Positions 1 through 8,600 of a stretch of DNA of 64,000 bases are shown piece after piece (position 1 is the first letter of the stretch; each line of letters opens with the position of its first letter). The DNA lies in contig NZ_LR134318.1 in assembly GCF_900636825.1 (NCBI RefSeq), positions 5,255,501 to 5,319,500 on the forward strand. Reading direction: 5' to 3'. The notes below the pieces were generated by a model. That model did not search any database, was not told the DNA's origin, and saw only the letters and a program-made list of their open reading frames with translations. The stretch is from Pseudomonas fluorescens (GTDB lineage: Bacteria > Pseudomonadota > Gammaproteobacteria > Pseudomonadales > Pseudomonadaceae). The translations under genes were made by a program, and so were the position numbers.

Positions 1-1
1 G

Positions 2-253
2 CTGGTGCTCGAGGCGTTCGCACTGGCGCTGACCGGGGTGATCGCCGGGCTGGCGTTGCTGTACATCGGCATCGCGGCTGCGCAAGGTTATGTGCAGGCC
101 AATTACGGCTTGTATCTGCCGCTGGCATGGCCAAGCGAGTATGAATGGACGCTGCTCGGTGGCATTCTGGCGGCCGCGCTGCTGATGGGCAGCGTGCCGG
201 CCTGGCGGGCGTATCGCCAATCGTTGGCCGATGGCCTGTCGATCCGTTTATGA
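2..253 (+). CDS. ABC transporter permease, C-terminal end (partial)
   Basis: The reading frame is already open at the window edge and stops with TGA at 251-253, so only about the last 83 residues are seen. They show two hydrophobic membrane segments separated by a short periplasmic stretch, then a cytoplasmic tail with the residues WRAYRQSLADGLSIRL. This is the usual ending of FtsX/MacB-type permeases of lipoprotein or macrolide-export ABC transporters. The next gene begins within a few bases, which suggests one operon. In P. aeruginosa an ABC permease gene (PA4065) precedes the DUF3299 gene and oprG, the same order as here. Substrate cannot be judged. Confidence 0.8.
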   Translation: MVLEAFALALTGVIAGLALLYIGIAAAQGYVQANYGLYLPLAWPSEYEWTLLGGILAAALLMGSVPAWRAYRQSLADGLSIRL

Positions 254-264
254 GGACGTTTACC

Positions 265-783
265 ATGCCCCGCGCCCTGCTTGCGCTGCTGATGCTGGTT
301 GCCCTGCCCGTATGGGCCGCAGCGCCGAAAGACCTCACATGGTCGGAGATGATTCCGCCGGACGCTGCGCCGGAATTGCCGAACATGGCCCCGCTGCACG
401 ATCTGTCGAAGATGGGCGACGCGCTGTCCGCCGAATCCGCGCCGGCAGCGAAGCAGGATTTGCCGAATGCGCCGGTGGTGCAGAGTCTCGACGGGCAAAA
501 CATTCGTCTGCCGGGTTACATCGTGCCGCTGGAAGTCAGCGAAGAAGGCCGTACCACGGATTTCTTGCTGGTGCCTTATTTCGGCGCCTGCATTCACGTG
601 CCGCCACCGCCATCGAACCAGATCGTGCATGTGAAAAGCGAGTTGGGCGTGAAGCTTGATGAGTTGTATCAGCCGTACTGGGTCGAGGGACCGTTGCAGG
701 TCAAGGCATCGAGCAGCGAGCTGGCGGATGCCGGGTATCAGATGGAGGCGGACAAGATTTATGCGTATGAGCTGCCGGAGTAA
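265..783 (+). CDS. DUF3299 exported protein
   Basis: The 172-residue protein begins with a signal peptide (MPRALLALLMLVALPVWA, then an Ala-rich cleavage region). The C-terminal half has the DUF3299 pattern, including the LPGYIVPLE and FGACIHVPPPPSNQIVHV segments. Start 265 is preferred because GAGGA lies 8 bases upstream. An in-frame ATG at 250 overlaps the previous stop as ATGA and is the alternative. Function is unknown. The location after an ABC permease suggests a periplasmic or lipoprotein accessory of that transporter (inference). The P. aeruginosa counterpart by position is PA4066. Confidence 0.85.
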   Translation: MPRALLALLMLVALPVWAAAPKDLTWSEMIPPDAAPELPNMAPLHDLSKMGDALSAESAPAAKQDLPNAPVVQSLDGQNIRLPGYIVPLEVSEEGRTTDFLLVPYFGACIHVPPPPSNQIVHVKSELGVKLDELYQPYWVEGPLQVKASSSELADAGYQMEADKIYAYELPE

Positions 784-800
784 TCTCCGGTAGATTTCAA

Positions 801-876
801 GATCAAAAGATCAAAAGATCAAAAGATCAAAAGATCAAAAGATCAAAAGATCAAAAGATCAAAAGATCAAAAGATC
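801..876. repeat. 8-bp tandem repeat GATCAAAA, 9.5 copies
   Basis: GATCAAAA is repeated without error from 801 to 876, giving ten GATC sites spaced exactly 8 bp apart. The tract runs straight into the REP arm GATCGCAGCCTTCGGCAGC. Pseudomonas REPs of this class often end in GATCTTTTGATC. The array therefore looks like slippage expansion of that REP edge. It lies between the DUF3299 stop and the IS element. Confidence 0.95.
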
Positions 877-1764
877 GCAGCCTTCGGCAGCTCCTACAGT
901 TTGGACTGACCCCAAAATGTTGGACGGTCTACTGCCACATGCCCACGGACTGAGCCCTGTATTCCCAGGGCTCAGTCCACCAAGCTTTGATTTGATCCGG
1001 TCATGATTGTAGTAAGTGATGTACTCGTCCAGCCCTGCATTTAGCTCTTCTAGGTTTTCGAAGCGCTTGAGGTAAAAAAACTCGGACTTCAAGGTACCGA
1101 AAAAACTCTCCATTGCCGCATTGTCGAGACAGTTTCCCTTACGTGACATGCTCTGCTTTATGCCGCGTTGCTTCAGTGCATGTTGATAACGAGGTTGCTG
1201 ATATTGCCAACCCTGGTCGGAGTGAAGCAGCAGATGACTCGCACCTCGCAGACATTCAAAGGCCTTTTCCAGCATTCCGGTCACCAAGGCGAAGCACGGG
1301 CGCTGGGCCGTTTCATAGGCGATAATTTCGCCGTTGTACAAGTCCATTACCGGCGACAGATAGAGCTTCCTTGATCCGACTTTGAACTCGGTGACGTCTG
1401 TTACCCACTTCTGATTAGGCCGTTGCGCGAAGAAATTACGCTCCAGAAGATTCGCCGCGATGGTTCCAACTTGCCCCTTGTAGGATCGATACTTTTTGGG
1501 ACGCACCAAGGATTTAAGGCCCATGCGGTCCATTAGGCGCTGAATCATTTTTTCACTGACCGACTCTTTCTTTTGCAGCGCCAAAGCGATGCGGCGATAG
1601 CCAAATCGCCCTTCGTGCTGATCGTAGAGGTCTCGAATCTTCGTTTTCAGCGAGGCATATTTATCAGGTTTCTGAAGGGCGCTGACCTGGTAATAGAACG
1701 TGCTGCGGGCCAGGTTGGCTAACTTGAGCAGACCGTGCAGAGGAAACCTGGATCTTAACGCCAT
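859..1764 (-). CDS. IS3/IS150-type transposase OrfB (C-terminus frameshifted)
   Basis: DDE integrase-fold transposase. The N-terminal part has the HTH_21-like LARSTFYYQ segment. The catalytic core shows D in WVTDVTEF, D in HSDQGWQY and E in MESFFGTLKSE. The ATG at 1764 overlaps the orfA stop as TGATG. The normal product is probably the OrfAB fusion made by -1 frameshifting. After the LSP motif the frame departs from the usual IS150-type ending: the family-like tail RAQSVGMWQ followed by a stop is present in the neighbouring frame at about 930-956. A 1-base loss near 960-966 is therefore likely. As it stands, the frame leaves the IS at 902 and ends at 859 inside the REP/GATCAAAA repeat. Confidence 0.85.
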   Translation of the reverse strand: MALRSRFPLHGLLKLANLARSTFYYQVSALQKPDKYASLKTKIRDLYDQHEGRFGYRRIALALQKKESVSEKMIQRLMDRMGLKSLVRPKKYRSYKGQVGTIAANLLERNFFAQRPNQKWVTDVTEFKVGSRKLYLSPVMDLYNGEIIAYETAQRPCFALVTGMLEKAFECLRGASHLLLHSDQGWQYQQPRYQHALKQRGIKQSMSRKGNCLDNAAMESFFGTLKSEFFYLKRFENLEELNAGLDEYITYYNHDRIKSKLGGLSPGNTGLSPWACGSRPSNILGSVQTVGAAEGCDLLIF

Positions 1765-2349
1765 CACGGAGATGGTTTTTTCCCGGGGCGACTCATCTTC
1801 GAAACCTCCCTTACCTCTTTGAGCTTTTTTAGGTAAGCGTTCTCCATACGTAGGTATTCGAGTTCGGCCTTCAGTTGTTCTCGGCTCTTTAAATCGTCGT
1901 CCACGGGTTGGGAGTGATCAGGGACAGGCGTTTTTCTAGACATGACAACAGCCTTTTTTCTATTGGGTACGATCAGGGCAGGAAGACCGCCACTGTAGTA
2001 CTGCCGTTCCCAAATGCCTACCTGCGAGGACTGCCCAAGCCCAAACCGTGCCGCGGCTTCCCGATGTGAGAGGCGCTCTTTTTGCATGCATTGGATGACT
2101 GAGCGTTTGAACGCCGCGCTGTAATGGCGACTATGAGATTGCAGGCCAGCGCTGCCTCGAGCCCGATAGGTGGCGACCCAGCGCCGAAGCAGGCTGCAGT
2201 CGATCAAATAGCGGTGAGCTATCTTGCGAAAGCCTTCATTGCCATTGAGGTAAGCCTCAATGGCCGTAATTTTGAACTGAAGCGAAAACTTGCCCATGGA
2301 AAACACCACCAAAAGTTAGGTTGGTGTCCAACTTTTTGGGTGCAGTCCA
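902..2349 (-). mobile_element. IS3-family (IS150 group) insertion sequence
   Basis: The 1448-bp element has terminal inverted repeats. The left end reads TGGACTGACCCCAAAA. The right end, read inward, is TGGACTGCACCCAAAA, and both continue with a GTTGGAC core. It begins TG and ends CA, as IS3 elements do. Both flanks carry GTT (899-901 and 2350-2352), a 3-bp target duplication. It encodes OrfA and OrfB on the minus strand, with an A AAA AAG frameshift heptamer. A perfect 13-bp hairpin (947-959/966-978) lies at the end of orfB. The intact ends and target duplication suggest a fairly recent insertion. Confidence 0.95.
1764..2297 (-). CDS. IS3/IS150-type transposase OrfA
   Basis: A protein of about 177 residues that binds the IS ends. 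It has two helix-turn-helix-like regions (AIEAYLNGNEGFRKIAHRY; HREAAARFGLG) and a C-terminal leucine-zipper-like stretch (LKAELEYLRMENAYLKKLKE). Start 2297 (MGKFSLQFK) is preferred; an upstream ATG at 2312 is in frame. The heptamer A AAA AAG (plus-strand positions 1824-1830) lies in frame near the 3' end. From there the -1 frame is open into orfB with no stop, so OrfA alone and OrfAB are both expected. Confidence 0.88.
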   Translation of the reverse strand: MGKFSLQFKITAIEAYLNGNEGFRKIAHRYLIDCSLLRRWVATYRARGSAGLQSHSRHYSAAFKRSVIQCMQKERLSHREAAARFGLGQSSQVGIWERQYYSGGLPALIVPNRKKAVVMSRKTPVPDHSQPVDDDLKSREQLKAELEYLRMENAYLKKLKEVREVSKMSRPGKKPSP

Positions 2350-2507
2350 GTTGAAAATGCGATCCCATGTAGGAGCTGCCGAAGGCTCGGGCCGCGATCG
2401 GACGATCTTTTAGGGCCATCACTGTTTCATTGAGCTGAGTCAAAACACCGTATCAGACGGCTTCGTACCCTAGGGCATCGAATATTTTCATGTCTTACGG
2501 AGCCCCC

Positions 2508-3206
2508 ATGAACAAGTCCTTGCTCAGCGCCTCGCTGTTTGCCCTCGCGCTCGCAGCCCCGCTCGCCCACGCCCATGAGGCCGGTGATATTCTCATCCGC
2601 GCCGGCGCGATCACCGTCAATCCCAAGGCCAACAGCTCCAGCGTCAAGGTCGATCAGGGGCCGTTGAGCGGCGCCAATCTGGGCGGCAAAGCGACCATGA
2701 GCAGCGACACGCAACTGGGGCTGAACTTCGCCTACATGCTCACCAACCACGTCGGGCTCGAATTGCTCGCAGCCACCCCGTTCGAGCATGACGTGAAGCT
2801 CAAAGGCACCGCCCTGCCGGCCGCCAACGGCAAGCTCGGCACGCTGAAACATTTGCCGCCCACCCTCAGCGTTGTCTACTACCCGCTCGATTCGAAGTCG
2901 GCGTTCCAACCGTATATCGGCGGCGGCATCAACTACACCTGGATCTACGACGAACACGTGGGCAGCGAAGCCCAGTCCAATGGCTTCAGCAATTTCAAGG
3001 CGAAAAATTCCTGGGGTCTGGCCTGGCAGGTGGGCGCCGACTACATGATTACCGACAACATCATGCTTAACGCCCAGGTGCGTTACATCGACATCGATAC
3101 TCGCGCGACAGTGGAGAACAACGCCGTCGCACCTGGCACCCGCGCACGGGTAAATGTCGATGTCGATCCGTTCATCTACATGGTCGGTCTGGGCTATAAG
3201 TTCTAA
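2508..3206 (+). CDS. oprG: outer-membrane protein OprG (OmpW family)
   Basis: The 232-residue protein has a signal peptide ending in LAAPLAHA. The OmpW-type barrel pattern follows: GDILIRAGAITVNP at the mature N-terminus, LGLNFAYMLTNHVGLELLAATPF, the VVYYPLD and QPYIGGGINYT strands, and a C-terminal FIYMVGLGYKF ending in the Phe that barrel assembly recognises. OmpW/OprG are 8-stranded barrels for small hydrophobic molecules. Start 2508 follows CGGAG; an upstream ATG at 2490 would precede the signal peptide. Its place between a DUF3299 gene and an epimerase gene matches PA4066-PA4067(oprG)-PA4068. No Anr/FNR box was recognised upstream. Confidence 0.93.
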   Translation: MNKSLLSASLFALALAAPLAHAHEAGDILIRAGAITVNPKANSSSVKVDQGPLSGANLGGKATMSSDTQLGLNFAYMLTNHVGLELLAATPFEHDVKLKGTALPAANGKLGTLKHLPPTLSVVYYPLDSKSAFQPYIGGGINYTWIYDEHVGSEAQSNGFSNFKAKNSWGLAWQVGADYMITDNIMLNAQVRYIDIDTRATVENNAVAPGTRARVNVDVDPFIYMVGLGYKF

Positions 3207-3341
3207 GTCGTTTTTTTACTGAACGTTCACGTGGTGGTGAATGAGGCTTGGTGGCGGGCAGGCACAGACCTGACGACGACCGTACGCAGTTGATCGGGGG
3301 ATAACGTTCCCTCGCCACAGGGATAGCGATATTCCGGCCGT

Positions 3342-3373
3342 GAAAAAGGCGCCTGTTGAAAGGCGCCTTTTTC
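3342..3373. terminator. bidirectional intrinsic terminator after oprG
   Basis: A perfect 12-bp inverted repeat (GAAAAAGGCGCC, 8-nt loop TGTTGAAA, GGCGCCTTTTTC) has an A-run on the left and a T-run on the right, 136 bp after the oprG stop. It can serve oprG on the plus strand and stop anything arriving from the convergent minus-strand pair. Confidence 0.92.
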
Positions 3374-3419
3374 ATTTGGTGCTGAGTCATGTGGGGCGTT
3401 GGAGACCCGGGCCCCTCAT

Positions 3420-3563
3420 CGGAACGCCGCCCGCCCAGCCCTCTCCCGGGGGAGAGGGAGCCGATTTGTGTGTTGTTCAAAACCTGAGTTCGACTGGGTA
3501 TCGCAAGTCGGCGTACTTCTCACAAACACCTCAGTCAGTTCCCTCTCCCCCTGGGAGAGGGGC
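3420..3563. repeat. CCCTCTCCC/GGGAGAGGG intergenic repeat, single copy
   Basis: About 110 bp lie between a left palindrome (CCCTCTCCCGGGGGAGAGGG, 3440-3459) and a right one (CCCTCTCCCCCTGGGAGAGG, from 3541). The inner part is followed by GAGCCGA. This is the same design as the four-copy array at 12.3-12.7 kb. The rest of the 357-bp gap after oprG (3207-3563) holds the terminator and nothing else recognisable. Confidence 0.75.
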
Positions 3564-4493
3564 TTAGCGCCCGAGCAAGCGCGCCAACCCGACACTCATC
3601 GGCGTCTGCGGCGGCATTTCAAAGCGTTGCAACAAGCGTCGGTTGTCAGCCCGCGAATGGCGAATATCACCCGAACGCGCCGGCCCGTAGCTCACGGGCG
3701 GCAACTCACCGACCACCGATTTCAACGCTTCGAGCATCTGCTTCAGACTCATCGCCTGATTCCAGCCAACATTGACCGCGCCTACCTGCACGTCAGGCTT
3801 TTGCAGCGCCTGCACCAGCAAATCGACCAGATCACCGACATAGAGGAAATCACGAGTCTGCTCGCCATCGCCAAACACGGTGATCGGCAAACCTTTCGAC
3901 GCGCGTTCGCTGAAGATGCTGATCACCCCGGAATACGGCGAGGACGGATCCTGGCGTGGGCCGAAGATGTTGAAGAAGCGAAAAATCGCCGGTTCCAGGC
4001 CATGCTGGCGACGGTAGAAATCGAAGTATTGCTCACCGGCCAGTTTGTCCGAGGCATAGGGTGTCAGCGGGGCTTTTGGCGTGTCTTCATCAATCGACTC
4101 GCCCTCGCCATTGTTGCCGTACACCGCCGCGCTGGAGGCATACACCACGCGCTTGACCCCGGCCAAACGCATGGCCTCGCAGACATTCAGGGTGCCGATG
4201 AAATTGCTCTGATGGGTCTTCACCGGATCATCCACCGACGCTTGCACCGAGGCAACCGCGGCCAGGTGCGCCACTGCGCTGCAACCTTGCATCGCCTGTG
4301 CGACGAGCGCGGCATCGGCAACATCGCCGACCATCAACTCAACCCGAGGATTGTCCAGCGGCAGATTGCTGCGTTTGCCGGTCGACAGGTCATCGAGGAT
4401 CCTCACCGAATGCCCCTTGGCAAGCAAGGCGTCGGTCAGATGCGAGCCAATGAAGCCGGCACCGCCGGTGATTAAAACAGGGCCATTAGCCAT
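3564..4493 (-). CDS. NAD-dependent epimerase/dehydratase (extended SDR, GalE-like)
   Basis: 309 residues with a Rossmann N-terminus (TGGAGFIGSH, residues 9-18; acidic D34-D35 favouring NAD) and the SDR catalytic set (SSA near 120-122, Y146-x3-K150). The FNIFGPRQDP segment is typical of UDP-sugar 4-epimerases, such as the GalE and WbpP types. The start at 4493 overlaps the upstream gene's stop by 8 bases, so the two are translationally coupled. The P. aeruginosa counterpart by position is PA4068. Substrate is likely a nucleotide sugar for cell-surface polysaccharide, but the sequence does not settle which. Confidence 0.88.
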   Translation of the reverse strand: MANGPVLITGGAGFIGSHLTDALLAKGHSVRILDDLSTGKRSNLPLDNPRVELMVGDVADAALVAQAMQGCSAVAHLAAVASVQASVDDPVKTHQSNFIGTLNVCEAMRLAGVKRVVYASSAAVYGNNGEGESIDEDTPKAPLTPYASDKLAGEQYFDFYRRQHGLEPAIFRFFNIFGPRQDPSSPYSGVISIFSERASKGLPITVFGDGEQTRDFLYVGDLVDLLVQALQKPDVQVGAVNVGWNQAMSLKQMLEALKSVVGELPPVSYGPARSGDIRHSRADNRRLLQRFEMPPQTPMSVGLARLLGR

Positions 4494-5370
4494 GACGATA
4501 GAACCTATCCAGTAAAGCCGGGAGCGCGGCACGCCAGGCACGCGGCTTGATCCCGAAGGTGTGCAGAATTTTCTTGCAGGCCAGCACCGCATGCTGCGGC
4601 TCTTCGGCGGCGTCGGGTCGTGCGGCGTGGGCCTGCGCGGTCGGCGCTTCGATGGCGAGCGCGTGCAGGCTGCGGGCCTCGGTCAGAATCGCCTGGCCCA
4701 GCGCCAGCGGCGTGGTCGCTTCATGGCCGGCGTAGTGATAAGTGCCCCACAGCGGCGCGGCGCAATCGAGTTGCTTGAGTACCGAGATGATCACCCGTGC
4801 CGCGTCGTCGACCGGCGTCGGATTGCCACGGCGGTCGTCGGCCAGGAGTAACTCTTCCGGTTGTTCGGCGCGGGCGAGGAAGCGTCCGAGGGTGCCATCG
4901 GCACTGTCGTCGAGGAGCCAGCCGAACCGCAGCAACACATGCTGCGGGCAGGTCGCGCGGACGCTTTGTTCGATCCGCCACAACGCCTGACCGCGCAGGC
5001 CCAACGGCACCGGCTCGTCTTTTTCGCTGTAGGCGGTGGCGCGTGAGCCGTCGAATACTCGGTAACTGGAAGGCTGCACCAAAACGATGTTGTGGTGCTG
5101 GCACAGTTCGGCGAGACGTTCGATCGCGCGTTCCTGCCCGGCCATACGACTTTCACTGACGGCTTCGGCCTGGAACCAGTCGAAATAGTAGGCGAGGTTG
5201 ATCAACGCGTCGGGGCGGGTGTCGTCGAGCAATTGCGTCAGGCTCGCGGCATCCCAGCCATTTTCGGGCGGGCGGGGGGCGAGGAAACCGATGTCTTCCT
5301 CTGCACCGAGGCGAATCAGCGCCTGCCCAAGGGCATTTCCGCCGCCCAGTAACATAAGGCGCATTCGCAT
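4486..5370 (-). CDS. RmlD-like sugar-nucleotide-binding SDR protein
   Basis: 294 residues with a dinucleotide-binding start (LMLLGGGNALGQAL) and an RmlD-like layout: a central VQPSSYRVFDG segment, then LRFGWLLDD and GNPTPVDDAARVI. The usual YxxxK active-site pair is not evident, so it may be a degenerate reductase or a partner subunit. Start 5370 gives MRMRLMLLGGG; ATG 5364 is equally possible and the ribosome site is weak. It overlaps the next gene by 8 bases. The upstream gap to lhr (5371-5694, divergent) holds one REPIN. Confidence 0.75.
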   Translation of the reverse strand: MRMRLMLLGGGNALGQALIRLGAEEDIGFLAPRPPENGWDAASLTQLLDDTRPDALINLAYYFDWFQAEAVSESRMAGQERAIERLAELCQHHNIVLVQPSSYRVFDGSRATAYSEKDEPVPLGLRGQALWRIEQSVRATCPQHVLLRFGWLLDDSADGTLGRFLARAEQPEELLLADDRRGNPTPVDDAARVIISVLKQLDCAAPLWGTYHYAGHEATTPLALGQAILTEARSLHALAIEAPTAQAHAARPDAAEEPQHAVLACKKILHTFGIKPRAWRAALPALLDRFYRHG

Positions 5371-5531
5371 AGAGTCAGCAGGCCCAGTCTGATTGGAACG
5401 ATGGCTTGAGCGACAGGATATGTGGACCCGTCGCCGATCATTGCCGGAATCGTTGCATTTTGCGGGTTTAGTGCGCAACCGTCATCCGTAAAGTGTACAT
5501 CCCAAGGATTTGTGCTGTGGCATCTGGCCCC

Positions 5532-5622
5532 ATCGCTGGCAAGCCAGCTCCCACAGGGTTCAGTGCTGACCACAAATTCTGTGAACCACCGCAGTCCTTG
5601 TGGGAGCTGGCTCGCCAGCGAT
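5532..5622. repeat. REPIN between the SDR gene and lhr
   Basis: The inverted arms 5532-5555 (starts ATCGCTGGCAAGCCAGCTCC) and 5599-5622 match in 23 of 24 bases around a 43-nt loop. The core is TGTGGGAGCTGGCT, one of the common fluorescent-pseudomonad REP classes. It lies in the divergent gap, close to the lhr start. Confidence 0.9.
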
Positions 5623-5694
5623 GAGGCCGAGTCAGACAGCCGAGATCCTGAGCGGTACTTGCATCTTCCCCCCTGCGCCCGCATAACTTAAGCC

Positions 5695-8600
5695 ATGAAT
5701 CTGCCCCTCCCCGCCAACAGCGCCCTGGCAGGCTTTCACCCCGCCGTCAGCGCCTGGTTCAGCCAGACCTTCCCGGCAGTCACTGCCGCGCAGGCCCGTG
5801 CCTGGCCGCTGATTCGCCAGCGCCGCTCGACCTTGATCGCCGCGCCCACCGGCTCCGGCAAAACCCTCACCGCGTTCCTCGCCGTGCTCGACGATCTCGT
5901 CCACAGAGGCCTGGAACACCCCGACGGCCTGCCCGCCGAAACGCTGGTGGTCTACGTCTCGCCGCTGAAAGCGCTGTCCAACGACATCCAGATCAACCTG
6001 CAGAATCCGCTGGCCGGGATCACCGCACAATTGCGCGATATGGGCTTGCCGGAGCTGACGATCACCACCGCCGTGCGCACCGGTGACACGCCGCAGAAAG
6101 AACGTGCGGCCATGCGCAAGACCGCGCCACACATTCTGGTGACCACGCCGGAATCGCTGTACGTGCTGCTCGGCTCTGAATCCGGGCGCAAGATGCTCAG
6201 CACCACGCGCACGGTAATCATCGACGAAATCCATTCCATCGCCGCCGGCAAACGCGGCAGTCATCTGGCCCTGAGCCTCGAGCGGCTGCAAGCGTTGTGC
6301 GCCGAACCACTGACCCGCATCGGGCTGTCCGCCACGCAAAAACCGGTCGAGGCCGTGGCGCAATTTCTGGTCGGTCATGAGCGCTGCTGCGACATTGTCG
6401 ACATCGGTCACGCCCGGCCACGGGATCTGGGCATTGAGGTGCCGCGCGTGCCGTTGTCGGCGGTCATGGCCAACGATGTCTGGCAGCTGGTTTACGATCG
6501 CCTCGCCGAGCTCGCTCGCGAGCACCGCACCACGCTGATTTTCGTCAATACCCGACGCCTGGCCGAACGCTTGAGTCGGCACCTGAGCGAACGCCTCGGC
6601 AAACACGCTGTGGCGGCGCACCACGGCAGCCTCGCCAAAGAATTTCGCCTGGATGCCGAACAACGGCTCAAGCGCGGCGAGTTGCAGGTGTTGATCGCTA
6701 CCGCATCGCTGGAACTGGGCATCGATATCGGCGAAGTCGACCTGGTCTGCCAGATCAGTTCGCCGCGCTCGATTGCCGCATTTCTGCAGCGGGTCGGGCG
6801 ATCCGGCCACCAGGTCGGCGGTACGCCCAAGGGCCGGTTGTTCGCCACCACCCGCGACGATCTGATCGAGTGCACCGCGCTGCTCGACTGCGTGCGCCGT
6901 GGCGAACTCGACACTTTGCACATTCCCCAAGCACCGCTGGATGTGCTGGCGCAGCAGATCATCGCCGAGGTCAGTTGCCAGGAATGGCCGGAGGACGCTT
7001 TGCTGACGATGTTCCGCAAAGCCTCGCCCTATCGCGACCTCGACGAAAAACACTATCAAGCCCTGCTGGCGATGCTCGCCGAAGGCTACAACGGTCGCCA
7101 GGGCATCCGTAGCGCCTACCTGCACCGCGACGCCGTCAGCCGCACTCTGCGCGGCCGACGGGGTTCGCAACTGACCGCGGTGACCAGCGGCGGCACCATC
7201 CCCGACAATGCCGATTACAGCGTGCTGCTGGAGCCGCAAGGCCTGAACATCGGCAGCGTCAACGAAGACTTCGCGGTGGAAAGCATTGCCGGTGACGTGT
7301 TCCAGCTCGGCAATACCTCGTACCGCATTCTGCGGGTCGAGAGCGGCAAAGTGCGTGTCGAAGATGCGCACGGCCAGCCACCGACCATCCCGTTCTGGCT
7401 CGGCGAGGCGCCGGGACGTAGCGATGAGTTGTCGTTCGCCGTGGCGCGTCTGCAAGCGCAACTGGATGAGTTGCTCAGCGCCAGCCCCGGCGATCTGCAA
7501 CCGGCGCTCGACTGGCTGACGCAGACCCTCGGCCTCAACCGCGCCAGCGCCGAGCAACTGGTCGAATACCTCGCCCGCGCGCGGCAAACCCTCGGCGCGC
7601 TGCCCTCGCAAGACACGCTGCTGATGGAGCGCTTTTTCGACGAGTCCGGCGGCACGCAACTGATCATCCACACGCCGTTCGGCAGCCGCATCAACCGCGC
7701 TTGGGGCCTGGCCTTGCGCAAGCGGTTTTGCCGCACTTTCAACTTCGAATTGCAGGCCGCCGCCAGCGAAGATGCGATCGTGCTCTCGCTGTCGACCAGC
7801 CACAGCTTTGAACTCGATGAAATCTGGCGCTACCTGCACAGCAACAGCGCCGAACACACGCTGATTCAAGCGGTGCTCGACGCGCCGCTGTTCGGCGTAC
7901 GCTGGCGCTGGAATGCCGGTGTTGCGCTGGCGTTGCCGCGTTTTGCCGGCGGGCGCAAAGTGGCGCCGCAGTTGCAGCGCATGAAAAGCGAAGACTTGAT
8001 CGCCAGTGTCTTTCCCGATCAGATCGCCTGCCTGGAAAACCTCGCCGGTGAGCGCGAGATCCCTGAGCATCCGCTGATCGAGCAAACCCTTGACGATTGC
8101 CTGCACGAAGCGATGGACAGCGAAGGCTGGCTCAATCTGCTGCGGCGCATGGAACGTGGCGAGGTACGTTTGATCAGCCGCGACTTGCCGGCCCCTTCGC
8201 CGCTCGCCGCAGAAATCCTCAGCGCCCGGCCTTACACCTTTCTCGACGACGCGCCGCTGGAAGAACGCCGCACTCAAGCGGTACTCAACCGACGCTGGAG
8301 CGATCCGCAGTCGACGGACGATCTCGGTGCACTGGACGCGGACGCGATTGCCGCCGTACGCGAAGAGGCCTGGCCACGGCCGAACGCTGCGGATGAAATG
8401 CATGAGGCGCTGATGAGTCTGGGGTGCATCAGCGAGGCCGAGGTCCAAGCAAACGAAGGCTGGGCAGAATGGCTGCAGACGCTCGTCAGCAGCGGTCGCG
8501 CGTGTCGTTTGCAGATTACTCGCGGTCACGCCGTGTGGCTGGCCCGCGAACGTCTGACGTGCCTGCAAGCGCTTTATCCACAGGGCGAATTGCAGCCCGA

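Larger units (their letters stand above)
869..2413. repeat. REPIN (paired inverted REP) interrupted by the IS element
   Basis: The arm AGCCTTCGGCAGCTCCTACA at 879-898 is the exact reverse complement of 2368-2387, and the outer parts continue imperfectly (GATCGC at 873-878; GCGATC and GATCTTTT after 2393). Removing the IS (902-2349) and one copy of GTT restores a normal REP pair with an 18-nt loop. The insertion is therefore in the REPIN loop. Confidence 0.85.

Noticed and set aside
3399..4475. 358-codon plus-strand frame over the epimerase gene
   Set aside because: Antisense to a protein with full SDR motifs, and it begins inside the CCCTCTCCC repeat.
5632..8568. Very long open frame antisense to lhr
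   Set aside because: Mirror frame of GC-rich coding DNA. The plus frame has clear helicase motifs and the antisense product resembles nothing I recognise.
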